From assembly GCA_965223305.1 (NCBI GenBank), contig CBDCWT010000043.1, forward strand, positions 10,870-74,869: 64,000 nucleotides of DNA, given 5' to 3'. Within the stretch, counting starts at the first letter, position 1, and the number at the start of each line of letters is the position of its first letter. The notes below the pieces were generated by a model. The model ran no database searches. It worked only from the letters and a program-made list of their open reading frames with translations, and was not told where the DNA came from. This document shows, one piece after another, positions 45,872 through 53,984 of this stretch. The translations under genes were made by a program, and so were the position numbers. Origin of the DNA: CBDCWT01 sp965223305. GTDB taxonomy: Bacteria > Planctomycetota > Planctomycetia > Pirellulales > Pirellulaceae.

Positions 45872-46108
45872 TCACCGTCCAAGCTGTTTATTCAGTTCAT
45901 CGCGCAGTTCTTTCATCAGAATTCTTGTGTCGTCGCGTAGACCGTCTGCTTTCAACAACTGCTCAAGATTCCAGCGAAGTGCCATGACGATTTCCGTTCC
46001 GGTCGATCCACAAGCCATGGCGTCCAGAAGGGACTGGGACGCCTCAGAGAATCCCTCGCTCTGTAGCGATGCCGCAATTCTCCTTGCAACCTCATAGTGA
46101 TCATACAT
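45872..46108 (-). CDS. Small hypothetical protein of toxin-locus type
   Basis: A 78-residue helical protein: 'MYDHYEVARRIAASLQSEGF' then 'GSTGTEIVMALRWNLEQLLK'. The 'GaTGtEilmalRw.l..ll' segment is a recurring feature of small genes found beside Rhs toxin tips in planctomycetes and other bacteria. Likely an accessory or immunity protein. It follows the toxin-tail fragment 46121-46333 on the same strand with a 12-bp gap, so the two probably formed one toxin/immunity unit. Confidence 0.6.
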   Translation of the reverse strand: MYDHYEVARRIAASLQSEGFSEASQSLLDAMACGSTGTEIVMALRWNLEQLLKADGLRDDTRILMKELRDELNKQLGR

Positions 46109-46120
46109 TTCAGTTGGTCC

Positions 46121-46333
46121 TTAACCCAGAGAAGTGGTCAACGCGAACGCCGTCAGGAAGCACCACCTCAATTGAACAGAACCTCCTCGATTACCTCCAA
46201 TGCCAGGTGATGGTCTGGTTATGAATGGCGAACCAGGACGTACCCGGCCAACCTCTATGAAGTCGGGGCTGGCTTCGTTTTCAGCCGGTATGCCATAGTC
46301 AACAGCATATCCAGGACGAGTAGGAGACTCCAA
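46121..46333 (-). pseudogene. Orphan polymorphic-toxin C-terminal fragment
   Basis: A 70-codon frame containing 'YGIPAENEASPDFIEVGRVR' and 'PGSPFITRPSPGIGGNRGGS', the Gly/Pro-rich ending typical of some toxin tips. The following ~15 residues look frame-shifted. No Rhs core or start codon belongs to it, so it is a displaced tail. Toxin activity cannot be assigned. Pairs by position with the small gene at 45872-46108. Confidence 0.55.
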
Positions 46334-46410
46334 CGACTAGTATTGTGCGTCCGTTCCGCGACTCCTTCCTATCGTTCCAGTTCTGTACACCAGAGCCCCC
46401 TCACTAACGT

Positions 46411-46920
46411 GTATCCGTGCGATTAGAGCGTCAGATCTTGTTGATTGCACAGCCGCCCCATGTGGTGTTGGTCACAATCATCGACGACGCTCACCTAATG
46501 GACATGGACAACCTGCGGAAGCTCCGCCTGTTGCTCGAGGACTTTCCCAAGAACCACAACCTGATCCTGATCGGACAGCCAGTCCTGCTCACCAATCTGG
46601 ACCTGGCCGTGAATCAGGACATCAAGAGCCGGGTGACCTATTCGGTCATCACCAAGCGCCTGACTGACGACAGTATGAAGGACTTTATCCATCGCGAACT
46701 CGAGCGGATCGGACTGGCTCACAACACGTTCACCGAAGCCGCCACCGAACTCATCATCCGTTTGGCCGATGGTGTCTTACGAAGATGCCGAAACCTGTGT
46801 CTGTCCGCCATGCTCGAAGCGGTCCGAGCGGCCGCCGGGAGAACGATCGACATCGATCTGGTCAACCGCGTCCTCCTGCAACCGCACTGGCAAAAGGAAG
46901 TCGACCTCACCGACTTCTGA
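46411..46920 (+). pseudogene. Transposon-type AAA ATPase (ExeA/TniB-like), 5'-truncated
   Basis: About 167 codons of the C-terminal half of a transposition ATPase. Walker B region 'VTIIDDAHLMDMDNLRKLRL', sensor region 'HNLILIGQPVLLTNLDLA', and 'LADGVLRRCRNLCLSAMLEA' are typical. The N-terminal half with Walker A is missing; the frame hits a stop at 46405. Such ATPases deliver a DDE transposase to targets. Its normal small zinc-finger partner follows at 46956, intact. Confidence 0.8.
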
Positions 46921-46955
46921 TGCACCCGATACCTTCACCACAAAGAGGATCCGAG

Positions 46956-47258
46956 ATGATTACACGCGAACTCCTGCGGGCAATCCGCAACGACTTGCCG
47001 ATGAAAGTGACGATTCTGCGGCTCGGCGATCACGGCCCGATCTCCAAAGAGATCGAAGGCCACTTCCGCTTCCTCTGTCCAGCTTGCCACGAGCTGCGAG
47101 CCACGGTTAATCCCCGCAACAACCTGGCACACTGCTTCTGCTGCGGCCGCAACTGGGACAATATTGACTTATTGATCGCGCTCGGCTGGGACTTCCTCCC
47201 GGCCGTCGACCGGCTCGAGCAATGGCTCCGACAACACCAAGACCGGCAGGCCCGCTGA
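46956..47258 (+). CDS. CHC2-type zinc-finger protein (transposon accessory)
   Basis: A 100-residue protein with an ATG at 46956 behind AAAGAGG. The zinc ribbon is 'FLCPACHELRATVNPRNNLA' with 'HCFCCGRNWDNIDLL', giving C-x2-C ... C-x2-C spacing as in the DNA-primase CHC2 finger. The flanking helices are short ('WDFLPAVDRLEQWLRQH'). It follows the ATPase remnant by 35 bp, the usual order in these transposons. It probably binds DNA near the transposon end. A perfect 11-bp-stem hairpin follows. Confidence 0.78.
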   Translation: MITRELLRAIRNDLPMKVTILRLGDHGPISKEIEGHFRFLCPACHELRATVNPRNNLAHCFCCGRNWDNIDLLIALGWDFLPAVDRLEQWLRQHQDRQAR

Positions 47259-47283
47259 ATCGGTCAACGGTCTGCTGATTCCC

Positions 47284-47316
47284 GGGTGCGATCGTTCGCG
47301 GCGAGCGATCGCACCC
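47284..47316. terminator. Perfect 11-bp stem-loop after the zinc-finger gene
   Basis: GGGTGCGATCG (47284-47294) pairs with CGATCGCACCC (47306-47316) around an 11-base loop. There is no T run, so it may be a transcript 3' end protector or transposon structure rather than an intrinsic terminator. Confidence 0.6.
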
Positions 47317-47349
47317 TCAATCCACACTACTGACGGCGAATCCGTTCGA

Positions 47350-47486
47350 CCCGTCAGATCGACACCGCCTCGGTCGCCTCCTCCAGAATTCGCACTAATT
47401 CGGCAAACCTGCCCGTCTAAGCCCCAATATCTCTACAGCCATAATTCAGCAAAAACTACGACCACAATTCGGTCCGTAACAACTAC
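47350..47486. repeat. 137-bp repeat, second copy at 62100-62237
   Basis: Shares 'CCCGTCAGATCG', 'CTCCAGAATTC', 'CACTAATTCGGCAAAC' and 'AATTCGGTC' with 62100-62237 at roughly 80% identity by eye. Downstream text differs between the copies (ISAs1 fragment here, structured repeat copy G there), so 'GTAACARCTAC' marks a shared junction. Confidence 0.7.
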
Positions 47487-47762
47487 ATCAGCAGCCGCGC
47501 TCCCAAGGTGAAAGAATTTGCGAAGTCCGTCCGAGGCCATTGGTCGATCGAAAGCATGCACTGGATCCTGGACGTCGTATTCGGAGAAGATTCGAGTCGG
47601 CTTCGCAACCGCGATAGCACACAGAATTTCGGCTTTTTGCGAAAGTTTGTAATCAGCCTGCTCAAACGCGACACTTCGAAGGGAAGTTTGAAAGGCAAAC
47701 GGAAGAAAGCCGCGTGGAGCACACAATATCCTCGAAAAAATCCTATTTGGATAGCGAGTTAG
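47445..47762 (+). pseudogene. ISAs1-family transposase C-terminal fragment
   Basis: From about 47478 the frame reads 'YISSRAPKVKEFAKSVRGHW', 'SIESMHWILDVVFGEDSSRL' and 'GFLRKFVISLLKRDTSKGSL', the conserved end of DDE_Tnp_ISAs1 transposases including the Glu of 'GEDSSR'. Everything before 'YISS' is missing. Adjacent to the 137-bp repeat; no terminal repeats found. Confidence 0.85.
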
Positions 47763-47885
47763 ATGCGATCGTCGTGCCGCGGTCCGAGCTAGATCCCGTC
47801 GACTTCGGAAAAACGCGCGCCTCCGCCTACTGCACACGCTACCAACCCTCGAGCCCCTCCTGCTAGAGCAATTTGGTATGCCACG

Positions 47886-48545
47886 CTATGCGTCGGGAAA
47901 GATCAAGAACTCCATAAAGTAAATGAGCCGCGATTCCTTGTGGTCTGTCATGGGGAACTCGTTGAGAAACTGCTCTTTTGCCTCCCAATCACTGAGTATT
48001 CTCTCCTTCAACTCGCTCAATTCCGTTTCCTGCGCCGGTGTTAACGTCTTGAGGAACTGCTCGCGGTCGGCAGCAAACTGCACTATCCCGTACCGCTCGG
48101 CCGGCCCAGCAAGGTACCGAAGCTTCGCCGGAAGTTTACTCCAATCCAATGGCTCTTCCTTCGCCCGATAAGCAACAGACTCAGACACGAACGGTTCTAC
48201 CCCACGCTCCGCCAGGGCTGAGAACAAGAATAGAAGCATCAAGAATCTGCGATGCCCCGGATTCTTGGCGTCAATGTACCTGCTGAGTCGTTCCGCATCC
48301 CCGCGCTGTTCGATTTCTCGGTACACGGATGCAAGTTCGACCAAGTCGTTGGTGCCCAAGCTCTCAATGATACGCGGCAACTCGGTTGAGACCTGGATGC
48401 CGTCAACTCCATAACGCTCGGCGGCGGCGGAAATATACGAAAACTTAGACTCTTCTGCAGTTGGCTCCGGCATGGCACACCCTGTTAAGAAACCTAGAGT
48501 TACTATACTCACCTGCCAGGCTTTCCTAGCGATCACGGCGAACAC
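47886..48545 (-). CDS. Putative lipoprotein, unknown function
   Basis: A 219-residue protein whose N-terminus 'ARKAWQVSIVTLGFLTGCAM' has a lipobox-like LTGC, so it is probably acylated and exported. The mature part is helical and charged ('AAERYGVDGIQVSTELPRII', 'ELSELKERILSDWEAKEQFL'). No domain recognised. Its start overlaps the end of the NPYE membrane-protein gene (48533) by 13 bases, implying translational coupling before the IS insertion. Context suggests an immunity or accessory protein of a toxin locus. Confidence 0.65.
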   Translation of the reverse strand: MFAVIARKAWQVSIVTLGFLTGCAMPEPTAEESKFSYISAAAERYGVDGIQVSTELPRIIESLGTNDLVELASVYREIEQRGDAERLSRYIDAKNPGHRRFLMLLFLFSALAERGVEPFVSESVAYRAKEEPLDWSKLPAKLRYLAGPAERYGIVQFAADREQFLKTLTPAQETELSELKERILSDWEAKEQFLNEFPMTDHKESRLIYFMEFLIFPDA

Positions 48546-48934
48546 TCCTCAATGGGATTCGACAAACTACTTAGTAACAGTATTCCAAAAGGTATTCCGA
48601 GAACAAGACCCGGCGACAGCAACGGTACAGCGGCCAAGATGCCCGCTAACTTTACAAAGAAGCAACGGGTGCCACAGCATGCAAAGACAGAGCCGGCCAC
48701 AATACATAGATGCGCAGTCATCAATAACATCAAAATCATCACAGAAGGCACCACCTGTATCAGGCCGTCCACAATACCGACTCGAGCGATAAACCTGGTT
48801 GCGTCCACTGCAATTGTGTAGCCAACCCAGGTGTCGTGCACCAACGCACATGCAGTCAGTAGTCCCAGCACAAGAGCCGAGTACGGAGCAATGTGTTTCT
48901 TGCTGTACTTCGCACTAACAGACTTGGTTTCGTA

Positions 48935-50647
48935 GGGTGTAACCGCGGTTCCGCTTGGCCGATCTGATTGGTTGCGAAATCTGGGTAAACAAAAAGCGGC
49001 CAACCTGCCATGATTCGGGTGTTTTATCCGTTTCATCAAGGCAAGGAGGCCGCTTCCCATGAAGGTCGCTGATTTAAATGCTTCGGGCAACCCCAACTCG
49101 GAGAATGTGACAGCAATCGAAGACGCGCTCGAGATGATCGACTCGGTTACTGAGCAGCTGAAGCAGGCCGTTCAGGACGCAGCTCAGAGCGGCAGTTCGT
49201 TCGATTCGGTGGAACGAAGCATTCGTGATACGGTGTTTCAATTGGGTCATCAGACAATCGAATTGTTCATACGCCTGCAAGGAGAAGGCGATTTGGGTCC
49301 TGAGATCGCTAGCAACGACGGTAAGCCCCTCTACCGGAGTGAGGAGGCTCATCAGACAACGGTTCGATCCATCTTCGGAACTCATCGGTTCGAGCAGTTT
49401 ACCTACGCACCAGGTGCCAAGAAGGCGATCCAGCTGCGGCCGATTAGCGCTCGCATGTCGCTGCCACCGCGGCAGTGGTCCTATTTGCTGCAAGAGTTCT
49501 CGCAAATGTTGGCGGTTGACTCGTCGTACGAACAAGCGATGACCAATTTGGGGGCGATCCTCGGTGGTACGTTTTCGGTCGATACGGCCGAAAAAATCAA
49601 TGCCGAACTTGGGCGGGTCGCAGGTGAGTTTTTCGACGACTTGCCGCAACCAGAACCTGGCAGCGAGGCAAAGTTGCTTGTAGCCACTGCGGACTGTAAG
49701 GGCGTACCCCTGGTGAAAAACGATTCGTCCAAGGTCGCTGCATTCGAGACGGCAAAGAAGAATCCTGGTAACCGACGGATGGCCACAGTGGCCAGTGTCT
49801 ACACGGTTGATCCTCACGTCCGCTCAGCTGAAGAGGTCGTCGCAGCGTTATTTCGCGACGAACCCGATGAAGAGACAACGCAAGTCAAACGCCCTCGACC
49901 TCAGAACAAGAACACAACCGCTCACTTTCCCACGCTGGAAAGTGATGGCGTGGGCGGTGAACTTCCCATCAGCGGAATTCACGTAGCCATAGCCTGGATC
50001 ATCGGTCAGGTGACTGCACGCCGACGCAGTGGACAAGTCTTGATCACGCTCATGGATGGCCAGGACAGCCTTTGGGAGACGATGAAGCTGCATCTGTCGT
50101 TCGGTGCGCGGACAGTTCCGATCTTGGATATCCTTCATGCCTTATCCTATGTCTGGGAAGCAGCCGGTCTGTTCAAAAAGGACGATGCTGGCCGCAAAGC
50201 GTTCACTCGCACACGTTTGTTGCGAATCTTGCGAGGTGAAGTACGGTCTGTCATTACGGGCCTGCGCCGCCTCGGAACCACGGCGGGGCTGACTGGGAGG
50301 GCCGCAAAAGACCTGGCTCGAATCTGCGGCTATCTGGAAAAAAACGCCGACCGAATGCGCTATGACGAGTACCTGCGTCGAGGTTATCCGATTGCGACCG
50401 GTGTCATTGAAGGCGCGTGCCGTCACTTGGTGAAAGATCGCATGGAACGCAGCGGGATGCGCTGGACGCTTGAAGGTGCTCGTAGCATGCTCAACCTGCG
50501 AGCTGCATTTCAAAGCGACCACTGGCGAACGTTTCTGGATCACCGGATGGCCGTCGAAGGGGCATCGACACACGCCAACCAAGACCTGCTTGACAACTAT
50601 CCAGCGATGACGCTCGCATGTTGACCGTCGGATCGACGGTTACACCC
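48935..50647. mobile_element. ISKra4-family insertion sequence, 1713 bp, with 9-bp target duplication
   Basis: Terminal inverted repeats GGGTGTAACCG (48935-48945) and CGGTTACACCC (50637-50647) are perfect. The target sequence GGTTTCGTA is duplicated on both sides (48926-48934 and 50648-50656). One transposase gene fills the element. The intact ends and duplication indicate a recent insertion into the NPYE gene. Confidence 0.93.
49059..50624 (+). CDS. ISKra4 family transposase
   Basis: A 521-residue protein, ATG with a GGAGG-like site (AAGGAGGCCGC) upstream. Characteristic ISKra4 segments: 'FGTHRFEQFTYAPGAKKAIQ', 'LPPRQWSYLLQEFSQMLAVD', the catalytic Asp in 'LVATADCKGVPLV', 'ILDILHALSYVWEAA' and the C-terminal 'YPIATGVIEGACRHLVKDRM' with its Glu. 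Complete and in frame, so probably active. It is the only gene of the element. Confidence 0.93.
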   Translation: MKVADLNASGNPNSENVTAIEDALEMIDSVTEQLKQAVQDAAQSGSSFDSVERSIRDTVFQLGHQTIELFIRLQGEGDLGPEIASNDGKPLYRSEEAHQTTVRSIFGTHRFEQFTYAPGAKKAIQLRPISARMSLPPRQWSYLLQEFSQMLAVDSSYEQAMTNLGAILGGTFSVDTAEKINAELGRVAGEFFDDLPQPEPGSEAKLLVATADCKGVPLVKNDSSKVAAFETAKKNPGNRRMATVASVYTVDPHVRSAEEVVAALFRDEPDEETTQVKRPRPQNKNTTAHFPTLESDGVGGELPISGIHVAIAWIIGQVTARRRSGQVLITLMDGQDSLWETMKLHLSFGARTVPILDILHALSYVWEAAGLFKKDDAGRKAFTRTRLLRILRGEVRSVITGLRRLGTTAGLTGRAAKDLARICGYLEKNADRMRYDEYLRRGYPIATGVIEGACRHLVKDRMERSGMRWTLEGARSMLNLRAAFQSDHWRTFLDHRMAVEGASTHANQDLLDNYPAMTLAC

Positions 50648-50741
50648 GGTTTCGTATGGATTGAGCTGTTTCATTGTGTGTTGTGTGCTAACCGGTCGTC
50701 CTACCTGATCCAGGCATCGTCACCAAAGCCATAGTACTCTT

Positions 50742-51320
50742 CTATTCTATGGATGGTCGGTTGACAATGCTCTCGAAGAGGACATGTATCTGGGCCCAGC
50801 AGCTCATCACTGGTTTGGTGTCGCCCTCGTTAGGACCATCAATGTAAACCTTCGTCCGCCTCGATAGCCAAGTCCGGATCCATCCTGCAGGTAGTAAGGT
50901 AATATGTACCGCCTTCGTCTTCAAATAGTACGTCGCTTGCGTGTAGTTGCCGTTAATAGCGTCGACTCCATCTGAAAGTTGTAGCCACGTCTCCGACATC
51001 CGTGATACTTCGCATGACGTTTCCTCCTCGCCTTGCTACACGCTCAGGTGACGCGCGCCTCGCGATGTGTGAATACGTTGTCACCGCCGATGTTTGGCGT
51101 CTTTACCAGCTTCGACTCGTGATAACTGCGACGGATGCGTCCGGAATTCCTCCAGTTCCTCGATGGAGTGGTCAGTCCACCGTGACGGCAATCCGAATAG
51201 TCCCAAACCAGCAAATCCACCGAGATCAATCGAATTCCCGTGAACGGTTACCTCCTCTATACGATGAATTGCGACATGGCAACGAGAAGTTGCAAATGAC
51301 ACAATAAACCGGAGCACCAA
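50742..51320 (-). pseudogene. Degenerate second copy of the Rhs toxin tail and immunity gene
   Basis: Parallel to 51398-51900 at the DNA level. Bases 51016-51320 match the toxin tail ('NVFTHREAR', 'ELEEFRTHPSQLSRVEAGKD'). Bases 50742-51015 match the immunity gene from its ATG ('MRSITDVGDVATT', then frame-shifted, then 'KVYIDGPNEGDTK' and 'IHVLFESIVNRP'). Stops and shifts prevent expression. It is probably an older, displaced copy of the same cassette. Confidence 0.75.
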
Positions 51321-51397
51321 CCAACCAGCTCGGTTGCACGTTGCCCAACCCTGGTCTCAGGCCTGGACGGTCCGGTATCCATGATCGTCCGGAGTCA

Positions 51398-51710
51398 TCA
51401 GAAGACCGACCTACCGTAGTCATAAGGCAGGCCGTATTCGATCGGATCCGGCCGATCAAAAATGCTCTTGATTAGGACGTCAAGCTTAGCCTTAAAGTTG
51501 AACGTAGGATCTCTCCGACCTTTCCTTGGGCCGCTGATGTAGACCTTGTCTGTACCTCGATAATTCACCCCCCTCTCCCATCTGCTCGTAGTAGAATTTA
51601 CCACCCGCATCGTCGAAATAGTAAGTTACATGCGTGTAGTTGCCGCCAACAGCGTCGACTCCATCTCTGATGGTCGTAGCCACGTCTCCGACATCCGTGA
51701 TACTTCGCAT
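51398..51710 (-). pseudogene. Probable immunity gene for the Rhs tip, one frameshift
   Basis: The ATG at 51710 has an excellent ribosome site (AAGAGGAAACGTC before ATG). It reads 'MRSITDVGDVATTIRDGVDA' and 'GGNYTHVTYYFDDAGGKFYY', then meets a run of six G near 51575. The sensible continuation in the next frame is 'YRGTDKVYISGPRKGRRDPT' and 'LDVLIKSIFDRPDPIEYGLP' to the stop at 51398. Total ~103 residues. A near-identical but decayed copy lies at 50742-51015. Immunity function is inferred from its place directly after the toxin tip. Confidence 0.7.
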
Positions 51711-52370
51711 GACGTTTCCTCTTCGCCTTGCCACACGCTCGGGTGACGCGCCTCGCGATGTGTGAACACGTTGCCGCCGCCGTTTGGCGTCTTTGTCAGC
51801 TTCGACTTGTGATATCTGTGACGGATGCCTCCGGAGTTCCTCCAGTTCTTCGATGGAGTAGTCAGTCTTTCGAGGCTTTTGGCGTCTACTCTTTCGATCC
51901 ATCTCACCGGGTTTGCTCTCATGTACAATATCGTTGATCGTCAGGTCGATCAATTTCTTTGGAATGCCGGCTCGGCGCATACTCTCTCGAATTATCTCAA
52001 GACGTTGTGCGTGGGTCTTCTTCTTCCAGTGCTCTCGAGCAGCATCAAATGTTCCGTCGCGCCCTCGACCCAGTCCAATACTCTTCAAGTAATCATGAAC
52101 AGCAGTGTGTTGAGCCGTGGTCAACTGAAACAGAACTTGTTTCATGTTGCCGCCCAGATAGACCGGATCGAAATGGTGATACCCTTGCACTTCCAACCCA
52201 CGAGGATCAACAGCCCCCGTCACTCCGTTCCCCACGTAACGATACAAATTCGCATCCCCCGCGTTGAACCCAATCGGATCCTCACTCAACCACCGTCCTA
52301 CTTCCGGGTCGTACCAACGGGCGCTACTGTTCGCCCTGGGGCGGTTTTCGACAGCAACGTGCGTTTCGAC
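51492..52370 (-). pseudogene. Orphan Rhs C-terminal tip with HNH/EndoVII-like toxin domain
   Basis: The frame is open from 52370 with no proper start. It begins with the end of an Rhs core ('ANSSARWYDPEVGRWLSEDP', 'IGFNAGDANLYRYVGNGVTG', 'AVDPRGL') and then a toxin domain 'YHHFDPVYLGGNMKQVLFQL' with 'TTAQHTAVHDYLKSIGLGRG'. The HH and H-x3-H pattern suggests an HNH/Endonuclease-VII-type nuclease (HHH-like subfamily), assigned with moderate confidence. The frame then runs on into the immunity gene. Without an Rhs core upstream it cannot be delivered and is a displaced tip. Confidence 0.75.
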
Positions 52371-52432
52371 CTAGCGTGCAAGCGGTTTTCAGCACGCGTC
52401 GAGATGCGCTTTGCGCACGTTTGGTCACTTCC

Positions 52433-52454
52433 CGCGCGCACGCGCGTGCGCGCG
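52433..52454. repeat. 22-bp perfect alternating CG palindrome beside the recombinase gene
   Basis: CGCGCGCACG/CGCGTGCGCGCG reads the same on both strands. A near copy with two changes lies at 58124-58145, in the same position between integrase and Rhs tip. Purine-pyrimidine alternation would favour Z-DNA or cruciform formation. Could be a recombination or regulatory site. Confidence 0.65.
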
Positions 52455-52506
52455 AATGACGGGCATGCCGCAGGAAGTCGCATGAGGCCGCGTTTACTTT
52501 GCCAAA

Positions 52507-52535
52507 GATCCTGGCGAGCACTGCCCGCCAGGATC
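52507..52535 (-). terminator. Stem-loop terminator candidate after the tyrosine recombinase
   Basis: GATCCTGGCG (52507-52516) pairs perfectly with CGCCAGGATC (52526-52535). On the minus strand it is followed by TTT. The same hairpin follows the truncated recombinase at 58197-58228. Confidence 0.65.
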
Positions 52536-52563
52536 GATTGTAACACGACCGCAAGCGTCAAGC

Positions 52564-53568
52564 TCACTCGTCGGTCTCAGGCGGACGCTCAAGACGCGCT
52601 GGATGCGTCTTGGTGTGAACCTCCTTCAAGTGCTTGATCGACACGTGCGTATAGATCTGAGTCGTGGCGAGCTTCGAATGACCCAACATAGATTGAATCG
52701 CTCTCAAATCGGCTCCACCTTCCATCATCAAAGTCGCCGTTGTATGGCGAAATAAATGGCACGACCCGGCCTTGCCGATTCCTGAACGACGAATGTAGTC
52801 GCGTACCAGCTGGGACAGGTTCGGGGCGCCGAAACGCTTGCCGCGACGTGATAAGTAGATCGTCGTTTCGTTCGACAGAGACGCCAGACTGGGTCGTACT
52901 TCTTCGATGTACTTGTGCAGCCAAGCCATCGCCCGTTCGCCGATCGGAACATGACGGTCTTTGCCACCCTTACCTTGATCGATCAACAGTGTGCCGCGTT
53001 CCCAGTCCACGTTGTCGACCTTCAAGTTGATCAACTCGCCACGACGGATCGCCGTCGAGTAGAACGTCTCCAGCATCGAGCGGTCACGCAGACCCAAAGG
53101 ATCGTTCACATCACAGACCGCCATGATCGCCTCCGCTTCCTTCACAGAGAGAACGTTCTTAGGCAGGCGACGCTCTTCCTTGGGAAGATCCAGTTCCGAG
53201 GTCGGATTGCTCGTGATCACCTTCTGCTTCGTCAGCCAGCGGAAGAATGTCCGCAGCGCCACCAGACGTGAGAGCTGGCTGCTGAAGCGTAGCGGCCTAC
53301 CTGCCTTGGTGCGGTAGTAGTAAAGGTGCCTCTGGTAGGCCGCAGTGATCTCCGGCGTGATCTCAGCGGCCAGCTCCAGACCACGGTCGCTGCACCAGTC
53401 GACGAACTGCTGCAGGTAACGACGGCGCATGGCGACCGTCTTGGCCGAGTAGTTCCGCACCAGCAAGTGCTGCAGGTGACGCTCCAGCAACAGCTGCAGC
53501 GACAGCGCTTCACGCTGCGGGCGTGACTTCGACGTTCTCGATTTCTTGGAATTTTTCCTGCGTGCCAT
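52564..53568 (-). CDS. Tyrosine recombinase (XerC/D-like integrase)
   Basis: A 334-residue protein from the ATG at 53568, preceded by AAAGGAG. An N-terminal SAM-like core-binding domain ('LERHLQHLLVRNYSAKTVAM') is followed by the catalytic domain with Arg175 ('STAIRRGEL'), Lys203 ('GKGGKDRHVP'), His271/Arg274 ('SCHLFRHTTATLM'), His297 ('MLGHSKLAT') and Tyr306 ('QIYTHV'). All six active-site positions are present. It lacks the extra segment of integron integrases as far as I can tell. Its 5' flank repeats that of the truncated copy at 58251, and an ATPase gene that should lie upstream is missing here. Confidence 0.93.
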   Translation of the reverse strand: MARRKNSKKSRTSKSRPQREALSLQLLLERHLQHLLVRNYSAKTVAMRRRYLQQFVDWCSDRGLELAAEITPEITAAYQRHLYYYRTKAGRPLRFSSQLSRLVALRTFFRWLTKQKVITSNPTSELDLPKEERRLPKNVLSVKEAEAIMAVCDVNDPLGLRDRSMLETFYSTAIRRGELINLKVDNVDWERGTLLIDQGKGGKDRHVPIGERAMAWLHKYIEEVRPSLASLSNETTIYLSRRGKRFGAPNLSQLVRDYIRRSGIGKAGSCHLFRHTTATLMMEGGADLRAIQSMLGHSKLATTQIYTHVSIKHLKEVHTKTHPARLERPPETDE

Positions 53569-53639
53569 GACAAAACTCCTTTCGGGAATGGGCTCGGCGC
53601 GTACCGGTAGCGCGGTGAAACGCCAAGCGTTTGAAAAAA

Positions 53640-53715
53640 AGACCGCCCAACGGGGCGATCTCAAAGGGAAACACGGGCCAGCTTGGCCCGTCAGAGAGGG
53701 CCCTTTTTTTGAGGG
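53640..53715. promoter_or_regulatory. Conserved hairpin leader upstream of recombinase copy A
   Basis: 'ACGGGCCAGCTTGGCCCGT' forms a stem-loop, and 'GGCCCGTCAGAGAGGGCC' followed by CTTTTTTT can form an alternative terminator-like hairpin on the plus strand. The same block is at 58848-58922 upstream of recombinase copy B. The mutual exclusivity of the two stems suggests attenuation or a boundary terminator. Confidence 0.5.
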
Positions 53716-53984
53716 GGCATTACACCTTCTGGCGCCAAACTTCGACCAATTCGCCGTTACTCGCTGAAAGACAGAACCTTACGGCGAAAATGAGCACCCA
53801 CATCCTATGCTCAATGGGGGCTCGTTGGGGGCTCAATGGGGGGCTAGAACTTTCCAGTTCAATGCTCGAACTGCCCTAACGCATGCTCGAACTGGCTGTT
53901 AAGAAGAGCCTGCTTTGAAAAGCTACGTAGCATGGTGAGCTTCCGTTGTGCCGAGCGAAAACTGGCTCAGGCGATTGCGCTACT

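Larger units (their letters stand above)
48533..50674 (-). pseudogene. NPYE-type small membrane protein gene split by an ISKra4 element
   Basis: Removing the IS (48935-50647) and one 9-bp duplication restores a 140-residue frame from the ATG at 50674: 'MKQLNPYETKSVSAKYSKKH', then 'ALVLGLLTACALVHDTWVGY', 'MILMLLMTAHLCIVAGSVFA' and 'VKLAGILAAVPLLSPGLVL' as membrane helices. The current residual frame is open from 49096 but begins in IS DNA. The short 'NPYE' opening is typical of small planctomycete membrane proteins. It overlaps the lipoprotein gene downstream, and it follows the Rhs toxin/immunity segment upstream, so an immunity role is possible. Confidence 0.85.

Noticed and set aside
52564..53568. 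Reading the tyrosine recombinase as an integron integrase
   Set aside because: Length and spacing between catalytic motifs are XerC/D-like. I see no IntI-specific additional segment and no canonical attC sites with RYYYAAC/GTTRRRY cores.
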